From Kiritimatiellaceae bacterium (GTDB taxonomy: Bacteria > Verrucomicrobiota > Kiritimatiellia > Kiritimatiellales > Tichowtungiaceae), in assembly GCA_013141415.1 (NCBI GenBank), contig JABFQY010000003.1, forward strand, positions 1-64,000: a stretch of 64,000 nucleotides of DNA. The letters are read 5' to 3'. Within the stretch, counting starts at the first letter, position 1. Each line of letters begins with the position of its first letter. The notes below the pieces were generated by a model. That model did not search any database. It was not told where the DNA came from and saw nothing but the letters and a program-made list of their open reading frames with translations. Of this stretch, positions 51,137 to 59,899 are shown in pieces. Both the position numbers and the translations under genes were made by a program.

Positions 51137-53347
51137 TTATTCGGCTGGCATGACTGCGGATGCTTCACCCGGAACCGCATTGGTTGATTCCTCGACAGTC
51201 GCTTTATCCTTTTTGCCCTTTTTCTTCTTCCAGTCGTCTTTCGGCGGCTCGTCGTTGCGGAGCGGGCTCTGCGACCAGCCGCGCGGCCAAAGGGTGTCCT
51301 TGGAATCAGATGCTTTATAAATCCTCTTGGCTTCATTTTGAGCCTGTTCCGGCGTGGTCAATACATACGGCGTCAGCAGAACTACCAGTTCTGTGCGAGC
51401 GTCTGAGTTATTGTGGGTGCTAAAGAGCCAGCCGAGCAAGGGGATGTCACCGAGAATCGGAATTTTACTGGCACTCTTTGAGTTCGATTTTCTAACCAGT
51501 CCGCCTAACACGACCGTAGAGCGATCTTGCACGGCAACCGTTGCGCTGATTTCACGTTTAGCGACAATCGGAACTTTATTACCGTCAATTGTTACTTCAC
51601 CGCCAACATCATCAGCGGTTTGCGTTATTTCCATCACAACGAATCCTTGCGGGTTAATGTTGGGAGTGACGGTGAGTGTAATGCCGATATTGCGATATTG
51701 GTAGGTGGAGCGGGCGCTGTAACCATCGTTAACATTTCCACCTGTTCCACTGTTGATTGACGAGGAGATGACCGGGCGTTCTTCGCCGACCGTAATTTTC
51801 GCTTCCGTATTATCCGTCGTCAGCACGACCGGTGTGGATAGAATGCGGGCATTATTGTCCGACTTAGTAGCATTGATTAGGGCTGTCATGTTTACCGAAG
51901 GGAAAATGCCATAGTAGCTCAGTCCGCTACCCAATGCCCCAACAACCGAATTAGATGCGCCCGTGTTGAGACTGCTACCATTCCAGCCCACGAGTTGTTG
52001 GATCGGATTAGTGGGGCTGTTTTTTTTCTGCGTATCATAAACCCACTGAACTCCTGTCGATAAATCGTCACCAAGATTAACACTGAGGATGACGGCTTCG
52101 ATCATGACCTGTTCGAGCATGACGTCGAGGCTGGCGATCACTTGCTTGATCGCTTCGAGATCGGATTTGCGGCCCATCAGGAGCAGGGAGTTGGAGCGTT
52201 CGTCGGAGAGAATTTTGGTGTCAGCGGAGAGGCGACCGATTGCACTTTTAGCCGCCGGGCTGATTTCCCGTCCGGTCGGCTCGACGGCGCGTTGGATAAT
52301 TTCGTCAACGGTTTTACTGCCTTCCGCTTTGCCGGTGTCACCGCCCGGTGCTTTGCTTTTTTCGGTGGCCTTGGCCGCGCCGACAAATTCATTCAGGATG
52401 CCGGAAATTTCTTTAGCTTTGGCAAATTCCAGATTAATGACTTCCACGATAACGGCTGGATCAACCGGTACGTCCAGCACCTTGATGATGTTGTCGAAGA
52501 AACCGAAGTTGGCGGCTTTCGAGAAGATGATGAGAATGTTGGTACGGTCGTCAGCGACCATTTTTACTTCGCCCTGAATCATTTCCGTCTGTGTTTCCGT
52601 TGCATCACCCGATTCGCCAGCGTCCATTTTCGGCGCGCGGATTACGCCGGGAATGGTGCGCACATCGCCGACAACGGTCTGCTCGCCTTTTTTGGTTTTA
52701 GCGGCTTCGACCAGTTCTTTCAGTTTGCCGGCGATGGTGGCGGCTTCGGCATATTTAAGCTGATAGATGCGCGGTTCAATTTTTTCAGCGGGTTGATCCA
52801 CCATGCTGACGAGTTCGACGATGCGGGCAATGTTGGCGGATGTATCGGTGACAAGGACGCTGTTGATCCGATCCATCGGTATGATTTTTCCATACCCGTG
52901 AACAAGATGCTGAATCAGCGGCTGAACGTCAGAGAAAACCACAAAGCGCAGGGGGATTACTTGAGTGATCAGCTGGTCGGCTTCGGTATATTTTTTTTCC
53001 GCATCAAACGGCTTAATTTCCATTCCTTCCTGCCGGGCGTTGGCAATCGGGACGACTTTCAGGAATTTATCGCCCATCGGAACCAGCGCAACGCCGTTCA
53101 TCGAAAGAACCGTTTCAATCGCCTGCTTCGCTTCGTTCTGCGTGAGCTGGCGGCCTTTCAAGGTGATGCGGGCGCTGAGGTCGGCCTGTTTGATGACGGT
53201 GCGGCCTGTCCATTCGCGGTAAAGTTCAACGGCTTGTTCCAGCGGAGCATCCTCGAAGCTAAGCGAGATGAGCTGTTCCTGCGCCTGCGCCGGAAATACA
53301 ATAGCGAGCAGGGCGGCGGTCAGAAGGGTAATCCATGTTGTTTTCAT
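51137..53347 (-). CDS. gspD: Type II secretion secretin GspD
   Basis: A 736-residue outer-membrane channel protein. A signal peptide (WITLLTAALLAIVFPAQAQ) is followed by the N0 domain (LSFEDAPLEQAVELYREWTG), N1-N3 (PLRFVVFSDVQPLIQHLV, YQLKYAEAATIAGKL, VEVINLEFAKAKEISGIL) and the secretin pore (VMIEAVILSVNLGDDLSTG, ARILSTPVVLTTDNTEAKI, VPIVAKREISATVAVQDRST, IPILGDIPLLGWLF). A Lys-rich tail ends the protein. No lipobox is seen. Last gene of the operon. The start at 53347 fits AAGGA better than the ATG at 53356. Confidence 0.94.
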   Translation of the reverse strand: MKTTWITLLTAALLAIVFPAQAQEQLISLSFEDAPLEQAVELYREWTGRTVIKQADLSARITLKGRQLTQNEAKQAIETVLSMNGVALVPMGDKFLKVVPIANARQEGMEIKPFDAEKKYTEADQLITQVIPLRFVVFSDVQPLIQHLVHGYGKIIPMDRINSVLVTDTSANIARIVELVSMVDQPAEKIEPRIYQLKYAEAATIAGKLKELVEAAKTKKGEQTVVGDVRTIPGVIRAPKMDAGESGDATETQTEMIQGEVKMVADDRTNILIIFSKAANFGFFDNIIKVLDVPVDPAVIVEVINLEFAKAKEISGILNEFVGAAKATEKSKAPGGDTGKAEGSKTVDEIIQRAVEPTGREISPAAKSAIGRLSADTKILSDERSNSLLLMGRKSDLEAIKQVIASLDVMLEQVMIEAVILSVNLGDDLSTGVQWVYDTQKKNSPTNPIQQLVGWNGSSLNTGASNSVVGALGSGLSYYGIFPSVNMTALINATKSDNNARILSTPVVLTTDNTEAKITVGEERPVISSSINSGTGGNVNDGYSARSTYQYRNIGITLTVTPNINPQGFVVMEITQTADDVGGEVTIDGNKVPIVAKREISATVAVQDRSTVVLGGLVRKSNSKSASKIPILGDIPLLGWLFSTHNNSDARTELVVLLTPYVLTTPEQAQNEAKRIYKASDSKDTLWPRGWSQSPLRNDEPPKDDWKKKKGKKDKATVEESTNAVPGEASAVMPAE

Positions 53348-53361
53348 AACGGTCATCCTTT

Positions 53362-53889
53362 TTAAATTTTCTTGCGGTAGGCGCAGTCAATAGTCATGGA
53401 TCCTTTAATAATCCGGTCGCGCTGGGCATCCGGCTGGGCGTTGAGCTGAAGCACATCGAAACGAACGCCCTGTTTCTGTAAATCATAAAGGAACCGCACC
53501 AGCGCGTCGAGAGAACCTTCCCAGCTACAGCTGACTCCGAGCTCGTAGAGCGAACCGGTCTGTTCCTCGCGGTAGGGCTGAGTGCGAACCAGATCGAGCC
53601 CGTGCTCATCCGCCATGCGTTTAATGAGTTTAAGCAGTTCAGCGGTGATGGCGGTTTTTTCATCGTAAAGCGGAAGCTGTCCCTGCAATTCTTCAAGCCG
53701 TTTGTACCAGACATCTTTTTCCGCCAGAATGCGCTTATGCACTTCGATCTGGTGCAGCAAACGGGTCTTCTCGGCTTTCATCTGCCGTTGCGCTTCGATG
53801 CGCGATCCGGCCAGCCAGTAGGTAAGACCAAAGAGAATCGCGGTGAGCGCGGTCAGCCCAAGCAATGTTTCGCGTTTGGAAATTTTCAT
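53362..53889 (-). CDS. Type II secretion inner-membrane protein GspM/PilO-like
   Basis: A 175-residue bitopic protein. A short cytoplasmic start, one membrane helix (TLLGLTALTAILFGLTYWLA), a coiled-coil (ILAEKDVWYKRLEELQGQLP) and a ferredoxin-like C-terminal domain (LGVSCSWEGSLDALVRFLYD). This is the layout of GspM and PilO. It overlaps gspL by four bases and lies 14 bases before gspD. Confidence 0.8.
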   Translation of the reverse strand: MKISKRETLLGLTALTAILFGLTYWLAGSRIEAQRQMKAEKTRLLHQIEVHKRILAEKDVWYKRLEELQGQLPLYDEKTAITAELLKLIKRMADEHGLDLVRTQPYREEQTGSLYELGVSCSWEGSLDALVRFLYDLQKQGVRFDVLQLNAQPDAQRDRIIKGSMTIDCAYRKKI

Positions 53890-55289
53890 GGCTTGGCCGC
53901 CTTTCCGTCTTTCGGAAGTTCAGCCGTGATGGAGAAGGTGGATACACGCTTGTCCTTGACCGTGCGGGTACTGACCGGCTGGTCTTTAACGCCGGAAAAA
54001 ATTCCTGAAGCGCCCAGTTTCTGGAAAAAGTCATAGACAGATTCCGCCTGCGCGCTGGAGCCGCGCAGACTGACAGCCTCGCCTTTTTTATAGGTGAACG
54101 AAGCAATTTCGACGCCGTCGGGCAGGGCGGTGGAAACTTCGCGCAGACATTCGAGCGCGGAGTGCGAGCGGTCGGCATATTTTTCAAGTGAAAGCATTTC
54201 TTCGCGGGCGGCCTGCGCGGCGCGCGCCGGTCCTTCGTATTTGGCGGCTTCCTTCCGCACCCGGTTATAGGAAGCCTGTTGAAGCGAAAAGACGGCTCCG
54301 GTAATCGTGATGACCGCCAGCCAGACACTGAGTACCGTGATGGCGGCAATCGTTCCGACTTTGATCAGCCGGTTGCGGCGCTGCAGTTCGATCCATTCAC
54401 GCGGCACCAGTTCGGCATGGTGCAACCGGCGTTCCGCTGTGCGCAGCGCCAGTCCTTCGGAGACGGGCGGGATAGAATTCAACTCGTGCAAATTGACCGA
54501 ACCGCCGCAGTGTTCTTTGAGCAGGTTGATAAGCTGTTCCGGAAATTTCGTTTCGCTCCAGACTTCCAGCGCACAGCCGTCGCGGTGGCCGTATTCGGCT
54601 TCGAGGGAAAGCAGCGTGTAGTGCATCTCCTCGACGATTTCGTGCATGACGGTTTCGTCGGTAAAATCATGGAAAAGCTCCAGCGACCGGAAACAAACCG
54701 GCACGCCGTCATCCACCACAATCATTGAGAACTCGGTGTGCTCCTCGAGGATGAGTACAACGCGTCCCTGACAGGGCACCTGACCGTATGCAATCAGCAG
54801 GCTCCACCACGCCAGCACTTCGGCGTCGAGACTGCGGATATAAACATTCTGCGCTTTGAAAAGGTCGCCGAGCGTGTCCACTGTTTTGCGCTGCGCGGCG
54901 ACAGCCAGAACCCGCGAATGGTTTTCGGTCTGCTTGAGTACTTCGTAGGAAACAGTCAGTTGATCGACCGGAAAGGGCGATATCTGATCCATCTGAAGTT
55001 CCACCATGCTCCGGAGTTCCTGCGCGCTGGTTGACGGCAGTTCGAGAATACGCATCAGCAGTTGCGAAGAAGGCAGAGAGACGGTGACCACACCGCGAAA
55101 GTTGCGGCGGATTCCGGAAAGAACCTCGGACGGGAAAAGCGGCGCGTTCTTCTGCTGAAAAAACCCTTCCGGAACCGGCAGAGAACCCTCGCGGATTTTT
55201 TCCGTTCCTTTGCGGCTTCTACGCAACACGGCCCACTCGACGATTTCGTCGGTGTAGTGAATGCCGGTTGTATGATTAAAAAGGAGCAT
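53886..55289 (-). CDS. gspL: Type II secretion protein GspL (PilM-PilN fusion type)
   Basis: A 467-residue protein. The N-terminal about 300 residues have an actin/PilM-like fold (VTVSLPSSQLLMRILELPS, VELQMDQISPFPVDQLTVSYE). A membrane segment follows (VGTIAAITVLSVWLAVITIT), then a coiled-coil and a PilN-like periplasmic domain (LPDGVEIASFTYKKGEAVSL). It normally bridges the GspE ATPase to the inner-membrane platform, but gspE is not in the operon. Confidence 0.85.
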   Translation of the reverse strand: MLLFNHTTGIHYTDEIVEWAVLRRSRKGTEKIREGSLPVPEGFFQQKNAPLFPSEVLSGIRRNFRGVVTVSLPSSQLLMRILELPSTSAQELRSMVELQMDQISPFPVDQLTVSYEVLKQTENHSRVLAVAAQRKTVDTLGDLFKAQNVYIRSLDAEVLAWWSLLIAYGQVPCQGRVVLILEEHTEFSMIVVDDGVPVCFRSLELFHDFTDETVMHEIVEEMHYTLLSLEAEYGHRDGCALEVWSETKFPEQLINLLKEHCGGSVNLHELNSIPPVSEGLALRTAERRLHHAELVPREWIELQRRNRLIKVGTIAAITVLSVWLAVITITGAVFSLQQASYNRVRKEAAKYEGPARAAQAAREEMLSLEKYADRSHSALECLREVSTALPDGVEIASFTYKKGEAVSLRGSSAQAESVYDFFQKLGASGIFSGVKDQPVSTRTVKDKRVSTFSITAELPKDGKAAKP

Positions 55290-55300
55290 AACTTGAACGG

Positions 55301-56320
55301 TTAACGCCTTGTTTCTTCCTGTTTTCCTTCCAGCCAGAATAGAGGAACCGCCGCCTTTTCGCCCAGCTTAAAAGAGAAGATACAGGAGATTTTACTCTGA
55401 ATCCCGCCGACCTCTCCGATGGCGGTGATCGAAACATATTCCGGCTGAACGGTAAAAATACCGCCGTGTCCCAGCGCGGCCAGATCGGCCTGAGTGATTC
55501 CATCGTCCGCCGTGCCTTCTTTGCCGTCCGGGCCGAGGCGCATTTCCATGATGGCATCAATCGTGTCATCGGGAATACTGAGACTGTTGAGTACTTCACG
55601 GCTGGCGCTGTTCGGGTTGATTTTTCCGCTGCCCCAGGTTGTGAGCTGGCTGGCAATGCCGGTGATCGGCTCGTCGGTTTTTTCGCCGTCCGGCGTGCCG
55701 TAAAGAACCTCTTCGCCCCAGTTTTTAATCAACAGTAATTCGTCCACGGTATCCACCGGCGCATTCTTGCATTCATAGCCGCGTTTTTTATAAAACGGAT
55801 CGTCCGACTCTGCGCCGTTGAGTGTGTGCAGATCATCTGGGTCTTGCCAGTCGGCGAGACAGGAGAGCATAGCATCCCAGCGGGTATTCGGAATCCCGGC
55901 CTGCTCGAACAACATTCGCCAGTCTTCGGGCTTCAGCTTGCTGATGTTGCGGCGGCCTTCTTCGTAATCAATGTGCAGCGTCACTTTGCCGTCACCAAAA
56001 TTTTCGCTGAAGTTGACCGGAACGCCGGCGGCAATTTTAACCGCCTCAGTCATATACGGATCGTCGTAAACGGTCTTTTCGCCGGTCGTGCTTTTTTCTT
56101 CCTGCACCGCAAGCATAGATCTGGCCAGCTCTACGCCAGCCAGCGCCAGCTGATCCGCTTTAAATCGCTGGCGCTGTAACGTGATCATCCTGGCTTCCAG
56201 CCGCATTTCAAAAGCAAACATGCTGACAATCAGTGAAATGATGATGAGAATCCACAGCACCACCACCAGCGCCGAACCGCGCTTCATTTCAGATTTATGA
56301 TTTCCGATTGCCGATTGCAT
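55301..56320 (-). CDS. gspK: Type II secretion minor pseudopilin GspK
   Basis: A 339-residue GspK, the large tip pseudopilin. After a short basic leader (MQSAIGNHKSEMKRG) comes the hydrophobic helix (SALVVVLWILIIISLIVSMF) and the big globular domain with an inserted helix-hairpin region (INPNSASREVLNSLSIPDDT). The Glu of the normal pseudopilin +5 site is absent, as is usual for GspK. The leader is coded by heptamers at 56285-56319. An internal Met (MKRGSALVV) is an alternative start. Confidence 0.88.
   Translation of the reverse strand: MQSAIGNHKSEMKRGSALVVVLWILIIISLIVSMFAFEMRLEARMITLQRQRFKADQLALAGVELARSMLAVQEEKSTTGEKTVYDDPYMTEAVKIAAGVPVNFSENFGDGKVTLHIDYEEGRRNISKLKPEDWRMLFEQAGIPNTRWDAMLSCLADWQDPDDLHTLNGAESDDPFYKKRGYECKNAPVDTVDELLLIKNWGEEVLYGTPDGEKTDEPITGIASQLTTWGSGKINPNSASREVLNSLSIPDDTIDAIMEMRLGPDGKEGTADDGITQADLAALGHGGIFTVQPEYVSITAIGEVGGIQSKISCIFSFKLGEKAAVPLFWLEGKQEETRR
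56285..56319. repeat. Heptamer tract coding the GspK leader
   Basis: CATTTCA, GATTTAT, GATTTCC, GATTGCC, GATTGCA in phase of seven, covering both possible start codons and the leader peptide of gspK on the minus strand. Confidence 0.85.
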
Positions 56321-56323
56321 AAT

Positions 56324-57094
56324 TTACCGCGCTTCCGAAACATCGTTGGTGACGGGCGGGCCGAGCGGGATTTCGAGAAGCTGGCGGAATTTTACCGGGT
56401 CAGAATCTTTTTTTGCCGGTTCGGCATAGAGCGTAATTTCAACCAGTCCCGGAATCGCATTGCTGTATTCCCAGCGGTCCGTCCAGCCTTCCTGGCCTTC
56501 TTTGGTGTCATATACTTTACAGCTCAGCCCTTTGATGTTTTCGCTGACGAACCAGTGTTTCTTTTCCACTTTTTCTTCATCGGCGAGATAGGGCCAGGCC
56601 GTGACGACCAATCCTTCGACCCCGTCTTCATCTTCGCCGGCGCCGACTTCGATGCGGTGCCGTCCGCGTGCATAGGCATCGCCGGGCGGAATAAACGCAC
56701 TACTGTCCGTTACCCAGCTGATGGAGTGTTCGCCTTCGCCCGCCGGATTGTCGATGATCCGGAAAGCGTATTTCTCCGGTGAATTACTTGAAAAAGCCAT
56801 TGAACGGAGCGAGGCGGTCAACTGACCGAGTACAAAATCGCCGTGATGTGCTTTATCCATCACCGTCCGGGCACCGGACCAAGCCTTCGTCACGGACGAA
56901 AAAAGCTGGCCCGCCACGGTCAGGGCAATCGCGAGGATCACGATGGCGATCATGACTTCAAGAAGGGTGAACCCGCAGCACCGCTTTGGAGTGCGGCGGG
57001 AAACGAAGTGCCACGCCGCTTTTTCACCGGCAGCACCGAGCGAAAGCGCAGTCGTGCCTTCGGCTTGCCTGCGCACTCCAGAAGGATATTTCAC
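56324..57094 (-). CDS. gspJ: Type II secretion minor pseudopilin GspJ
   Basis: A 256-residue pseudopilin. The prepilin peptidase motif is CCG then FTLLEVMIA, with Glu +5, followed by the hydrophobic helix IVILAIALTVAGQLF and a globular domain. The leader is about 41 residues, far longer than the usual 5-10, and residues about 5-35 (SGVRRQAEGTTALSLG...) are coded by a palindromic repeat at 56988-57079. The GTG start overlaps the gspI stop (GTGA). Confidence 0.88.
   Translation of the reverse strand: MKYPSGVRRQAEGTTALSLGAAGEKAAWHFVSRRTPKRCCGFTLLEVMIAIVILAIALTVAGQLFSSVTKAWSGARTVMDKAHHGDFVLGQLTASLRSMAFSSNSPEKYAFRIIDNPAGEGEHSISWVTDSSAFIPPGDAYARGRHRIEVGAGEDEDGVEGLVVTAWPYLADEEKVEKKHWFVSENIKGLSCKVYDTKEGQEGWTDRWEYSNAIPGLVEITLYAEPAKKDSDPVKFRQLLEIPLGPPVTNDVSEAR
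56988..57079. repeat. Long palindrome coding the GspJ leader
   Basis: GGAGTGCG (56988-56995) and CGCACTCC (57072-57079) are exact inverted ends of a 92-bp unit. The first 35 bases equal those of the element at 13343 in murC with one base change. Read on the plus strand it would give ECGGKRSATPL, on the minus strand it gives the GspJ leader. Confidence 0.88.
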
Positions 57095-57585
57095 TTTTCG
57101 TCCTCCGGCGGGATATAGAACCAGGTTACGGTTTCTTCAAAGCTGTCACGTCCGCGGTCAGACCAGCTGACACGGGTGCGGACGGTGTATAATCCCTTGC
57201 GGTTTTCACCTTCCGGCACCGCAATCTCGCGCTCCCAGCGGTACCCGTTTCCATGATCAAACGTTCCGGACTGAACTCCGGCGTCAACTTTTGATCGCGT
57301 CAGCGGATGTTCCGCGCCGACCTGCTGAATAAGACGCTGTGCGGTGCTGTAGCGCTGCGACTTGGTGATAATGGCCAGACAGCGCGCCGTCGCCAGCAAC
57401 AGCACACCGGAACCGATGCCGAGGATTACCACAGCCAGCATGACTTCGATCAGCGTCAGTCCGCTGGAAAATTTTTGATTTTTGATTTTTGATTTTTGAT
57501 TTCTGGCAGGAGCTTTTCCAAATACCGTCAAAGTGTATCTCTTTTTCAAATCAGCAATCGACAATCTGAAATCACAAATACTCAC
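57091..57585 (-). CDS. gspI: Type II secretion minor pseudopilin GspI
   Basis: A 164-residue pseudopilin with the motif SSG then LTLIEVMLAVV (Glu +5). The leader is about 42 residues and Lys/Gln/Ile/Asn-rich (ARNQKSKIKNQKFSSG), coded by heptamer tracts at 57471-57505 and 57547-57581. The globular part ends FYIPPEDEK. The GTG start overlaps the gspH stop by four bases. Confidence 0.86.
   Translation of the reverse strand: MSICDFRLSIADLKKRYTLTVFGKAPARNQKSKIKNQKFSSGLTLIEVMLAVVILGIGSGVLLLATARCLAIITKSQRYSTAQRLIQQVGAEHPLTRSKVDAGVQSGTFDHGNGYRWEREIAVPEGENRKGLYTVRTRVSWSDRGRDSFEETVTWFYIPPEDEK
57471..57505. repeat. Perfect heptamers in the gspI leader
   Basis: ATTTTTG four times, then ATTTCTG, in phase of seven; 35 bp inside the leader of gspI. 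On the coding strand they give the NQKSKIKNQK type of peptide. A second degenerate tract (CAAATCA, GCAATCG, ACAATCT, GAAATCA, CAAATAC) lies at 57547-57581. Confidence 0.9.
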
Positions 57586-58085
57586 CGTCCTTCCTCCACG
57601 ACGGTTACTTTTCCGGAGATTGGATTGCAGACAACCGTTGAGCGCCGGTCGTTGCCGGTGCTGAATGTTACCTTGAATCCATCATTCATACCGGCGGCGT
57701 AAAATTGCACGTCGCGGTTTCCTGCGGAATCCCGATCTGTTCCGGCAAGATTTTCGAACGAGCTGATCTCAATGTCGTCCGGCAGTTTGCGGGAAGCGTC
57801 GGGGCTGGCGCTATTGGTTCCGCACACCAGAGTCAGCCGGTTTGTTTCAAAACGGAACGTGCAGGTTTCCTGCTTCAGAATCGACAGGCTCCGCGCGTAG
57901 CGTGCCATTCGAACCGTTGAACGGGTTGCATCGGTCATTTGCGCGGACTTAAAAGTTCCCTTGAACTTCGGAACCACCACTCCGGCAGCGATCAGAATAA
58001 TCACCACCACCAGCATCACTTCAATCAACGTGAAACCATTGCCGATTGATGATTGCCGATTGATGATTGTCGAATTGCGCATCAT
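57582..58085 (-). CDS. gspH: Type II secretion minor pseudopilin GspH
   Basis: A 167-residue pseudopilin: leader MMRNSTIINRQSSIGNG, then FTLIEVMLVVVIILIAAGVV with Glu +5, and a GspH-like beta domain (ETCTFRFETNRLTLVCG). The leader is coded by heptamers at 58037-58078. The gspI start overlaps its stop. Confidence 0.87.
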   Translation of the reverse strand: MMRNSTIINRQSSIGNGFTLIEVMLVVVIILIAAGVVVPKFKGTFKSAQMTDATRSTVRMARYARSLSILKQETCTFRFETNRLTLVCGTNSASPDASRKLPDDIEISSFENLAGTDRDSAGNRDVQFYAAGMNDGFKVTFSTGNDRRSTVVCNPISGKVTVVEEGR

Positions 58086-58136
58086 GGTTTTCAGGCGATC
58101 TCCAATCTGAAATCATCAATCGAAAATCTAAAATTC
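58037..58136. repeat. Heptamer tracts in the gspH leader and the gspH-gspG gap
   Basis: Two tracts of period seven. 58037-58078: CATTGCC, GATTGAT, GATTGCC, GATTGAT, GATTGTC, GAATTGC. 58095-58136: GCGATCT, CCAATCT, GAAATCA, TCAATCG, AAAATCT, AAAATTC. The second lies between gspG and gspH and is the reverse orientation of the first. Confidence 0.85.
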
Positions 58137-58137
58137 T

Positions 58138-58536
58138 TCACTCCCAGTTATTGAACTCTTTGCCTTCCGGCGATTTGCAGGAGAGATCGAAACCGGTGCC
58201 GTGCGAGCCGGGTTTGGCGTAAACGAACGGTTGCTTCCAAGGGTCGTTGAGCTCGCTGGGTTTGATGTACGGGCCGTTGCCGTCTTTTTGGACGGTCAGG
58301 TCGGTCAGACTGTCCGGCAGGCGCAGGTTATCCATTTCATAACTCTGCACCGCGGCTTCGATGGCTTTCAGGTTTGCTCTGGCGGCAACGTCGTTAGCCT
58401 TACCGACTTTGCCGGTAATTTTCGGAACGGCGATACCAACAATGATGCCGATAATGACGATCACGAGCATGATTTCGATCAGGGTGAACCCGCTCTTTGA
58501 TTTCCGATTGGCGATTGCTGATTTTAGATTTCTCAT
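58138..58536 (-). CDS. gspG: Type II secretion major pseudopilin GspG
   Basis: A 132-residue major pseudopilin with leader MRNLKSAIANRKSKSG, then FTLIEIMLVIVIIGIIVGIA (Glu +5), a GspG globular domain and the calcium-loop region (PSELNDPWKQPFVY, GFDLSCKSPEGKEFNNWE). Pseudopilins made from it push substrates through GspD. The start is the ATG at 58536 with GAAGGAGG upstream; an earlier Met lacks a ribosome-binding site. Confidence 0.93.
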   Translation of the reverse strand: MRNLKSAIANRKSKSGFTLIEIMLVIVIIGIIVGIAVPKITGKVGKANDVAARANLKAIEAAVQSYEMDNLRLPDSLTDLTVQKDGNGPYIKPSELNDPWKQPFVYAKPGSHGTGFDLSCKSPEGKEFNNWE

Positions 58537-58582
58537 TCTGCCTCCTTCTGAATTCAACATTCCTTGTTCGATATTCGATATT
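58499..58582. repeat. Twelve in-phase heptamers spanning the gspG start
   Basis: GATTTCC, GATTGGC, GATTGCT, GATTTTA, GATTTCT, CATTCTG, CCTCCTT, CTGAATT, CAACATT, CCTTGTT, CGATATT, CGATATT: 84 bp in constant phase. The unit CATTCTG holds the start codon and CCTCCTT the ribosome-binding site of gspG on the minus strand. The outer part matches the tract between nrdA and nrdB. Confidence 0.88.
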
Positions 58583-58584
58583 TT

Positions 58585-59826
58585 TTAAACACCTAAGCCG
58601 CTGGTCAAATTGAACACCGCCATCAGCATACTGATGGCAACAAATCCGATAATGATGGCGATGCCGAGAATCAGCAACGGTTCCATCACCGTGGTCAGAA
58701 CCTTAATACTGAAATCAAGTTCACTGTCGTAACGCCGCGCGATGTTTTTGAGCGCGCCGGGCAGGTCGCCGGTTTCTTCGCCGACGGCCAGCATGTCGGT
58801 GAGCAGTTCCGGGAAAATTTTTCCGGCGGCCAGCGGACCGGCAATGCTGGAACCATCGGTGACGCGGGTGCGGGCGGCGGCAATTTCTTTGGCGATCACA
58901 TCGTTGCCGACGGTTTCTTCGGCAATCGTCAGCGCTTTCAGAATCGGTACGCCGTTGCGAATGAGCGTTTCCAGTGTCCGGGCAAAATGGGCGAACGCAT
59001 TGGCGTTGATGATCTGGCGGATGACCGGCCATTTGAGCTGGCGCGTATGCCACCAGAACCGGCCTGCCGGAGTGATGATCCATTTGCGCAGCGAAATTAT
59101 TCCGGCGGCCGACAGGATCAAAATCAGCCAGCCGTATTTAATGAGCCCGTTACTGAACGCCATTAAGATACGGGTGGGCAGGGGCAGGGTGCCGCCCAGT
59201 TCGTCAAAGATCGGTGCAAAGCGCGGGACAATGAAAACCATCAGACCAACCACTGAGATAAGGCCGATGGTCAGCACGATGGCCGGATAGATCATCGCGG
59301 TGATGACTTTGCCCCGCGCTTCCTGTACCCGCTCATAGTGATGACAAAGTCCTTCAAGCGCTTCGGCCAGTGCACCGGAAGCTTCGCCGGCGCGCACCAT
59401 GCTGATGTAAAGTTGCGGAAAGGTTTCGGGATAGATGCGGAGCGCATCGGAGAGGGCACTGCCCTGAACCACTTCGTCGCGCAGGCGGCGGATAATCTGC
59501 GCTTTGCCGTCTTCACCTTTGCGTTGCGCCAGCGTATGGAGCGCCCGGCCGAGGGTCATGCCGGACGAGAGCAGATCGGCCATTTCGCGCGAGAAAAGCA
59601 GCATATCGCGGGCGCCCATTTTGGTTTTTTTGCTGAGACCGGTTTCAAACGTAAACCGCTTTTTGATCGGGCTGGAGGCAGATTTTGAGGCCGTCTGGTC
59701 GAGTGAAAGCGGGGTGTGGCCTGCCTGTTGAAGCATCATCAGGGCGGCACGGCGGTCTGCGGCCTCCAAGGTACCGTCCACCCGTTTACCGTCGGCGCTG
59801 CGTGCGATATATTTGAAAGCAGGCAT
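58585..59826 (-). CDS. gspF: Type II secretion inner-membrane protein GspF
   Basis: A 413-residue platform protein with two GspF repeats, each with an helical cytoplasmic part (MLLFSREMADLLSSGMTLGRAL; FARTLETLIRNGVPILKAL) and a membrane segment. Three helices are clear: VITAMIYPAIVLTIGLISVV, a central LILILSAAGIISL and ILGIAIIIGFVAISMLMAVF. It is the first gene of the operon. Confidence 0.94.
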   Translation of the reverse strand: MPAFKYIARSADGKRVDGTLEAADRRAALMMLQQAGHTPLSLDQTASKSASSPIKKRFTFETGLSKKTKMGARDMLLFSREMADLLSSGMTLGRALHTLAQRKGEDGKAQIIRRLRDEVVQGSALSDALRIYPETFPQLYISMVRAGEASGALAEALEGLCHHYERVQEARGKVITAMIYPAIVLTIGLISVVGLMVFIVPRFAPIFDELGGTLPLPTRILMAFSNGLIKYGWLILILSAAGIISLRKWIITPAGRFWWHTRQLKWPVIRQIINANAFAHFARTLETLIRNGVPILKALTIAEETVGNDVIAKEIAAARTRVTDGSSIAGPLAAGKIFPELLTDMLAVGEETGDLPGALKNIARRYDSELDFSIKVLTTVMEPLLILGIAIIIGFVAISMLMAVFNLTSGLGV

Positions 59827-59899
59827 AAAACAATTTGTAATTTGCAGTTAGAAAACGGCAGGATACTAACCGCAATTCAGGGATAAAAGGAGTTTTTTC

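Noticed and set aside
52142-53365. Plus-strand 407-codon frame
   Set aside because: Antisense to gspD with no recognisable motif.
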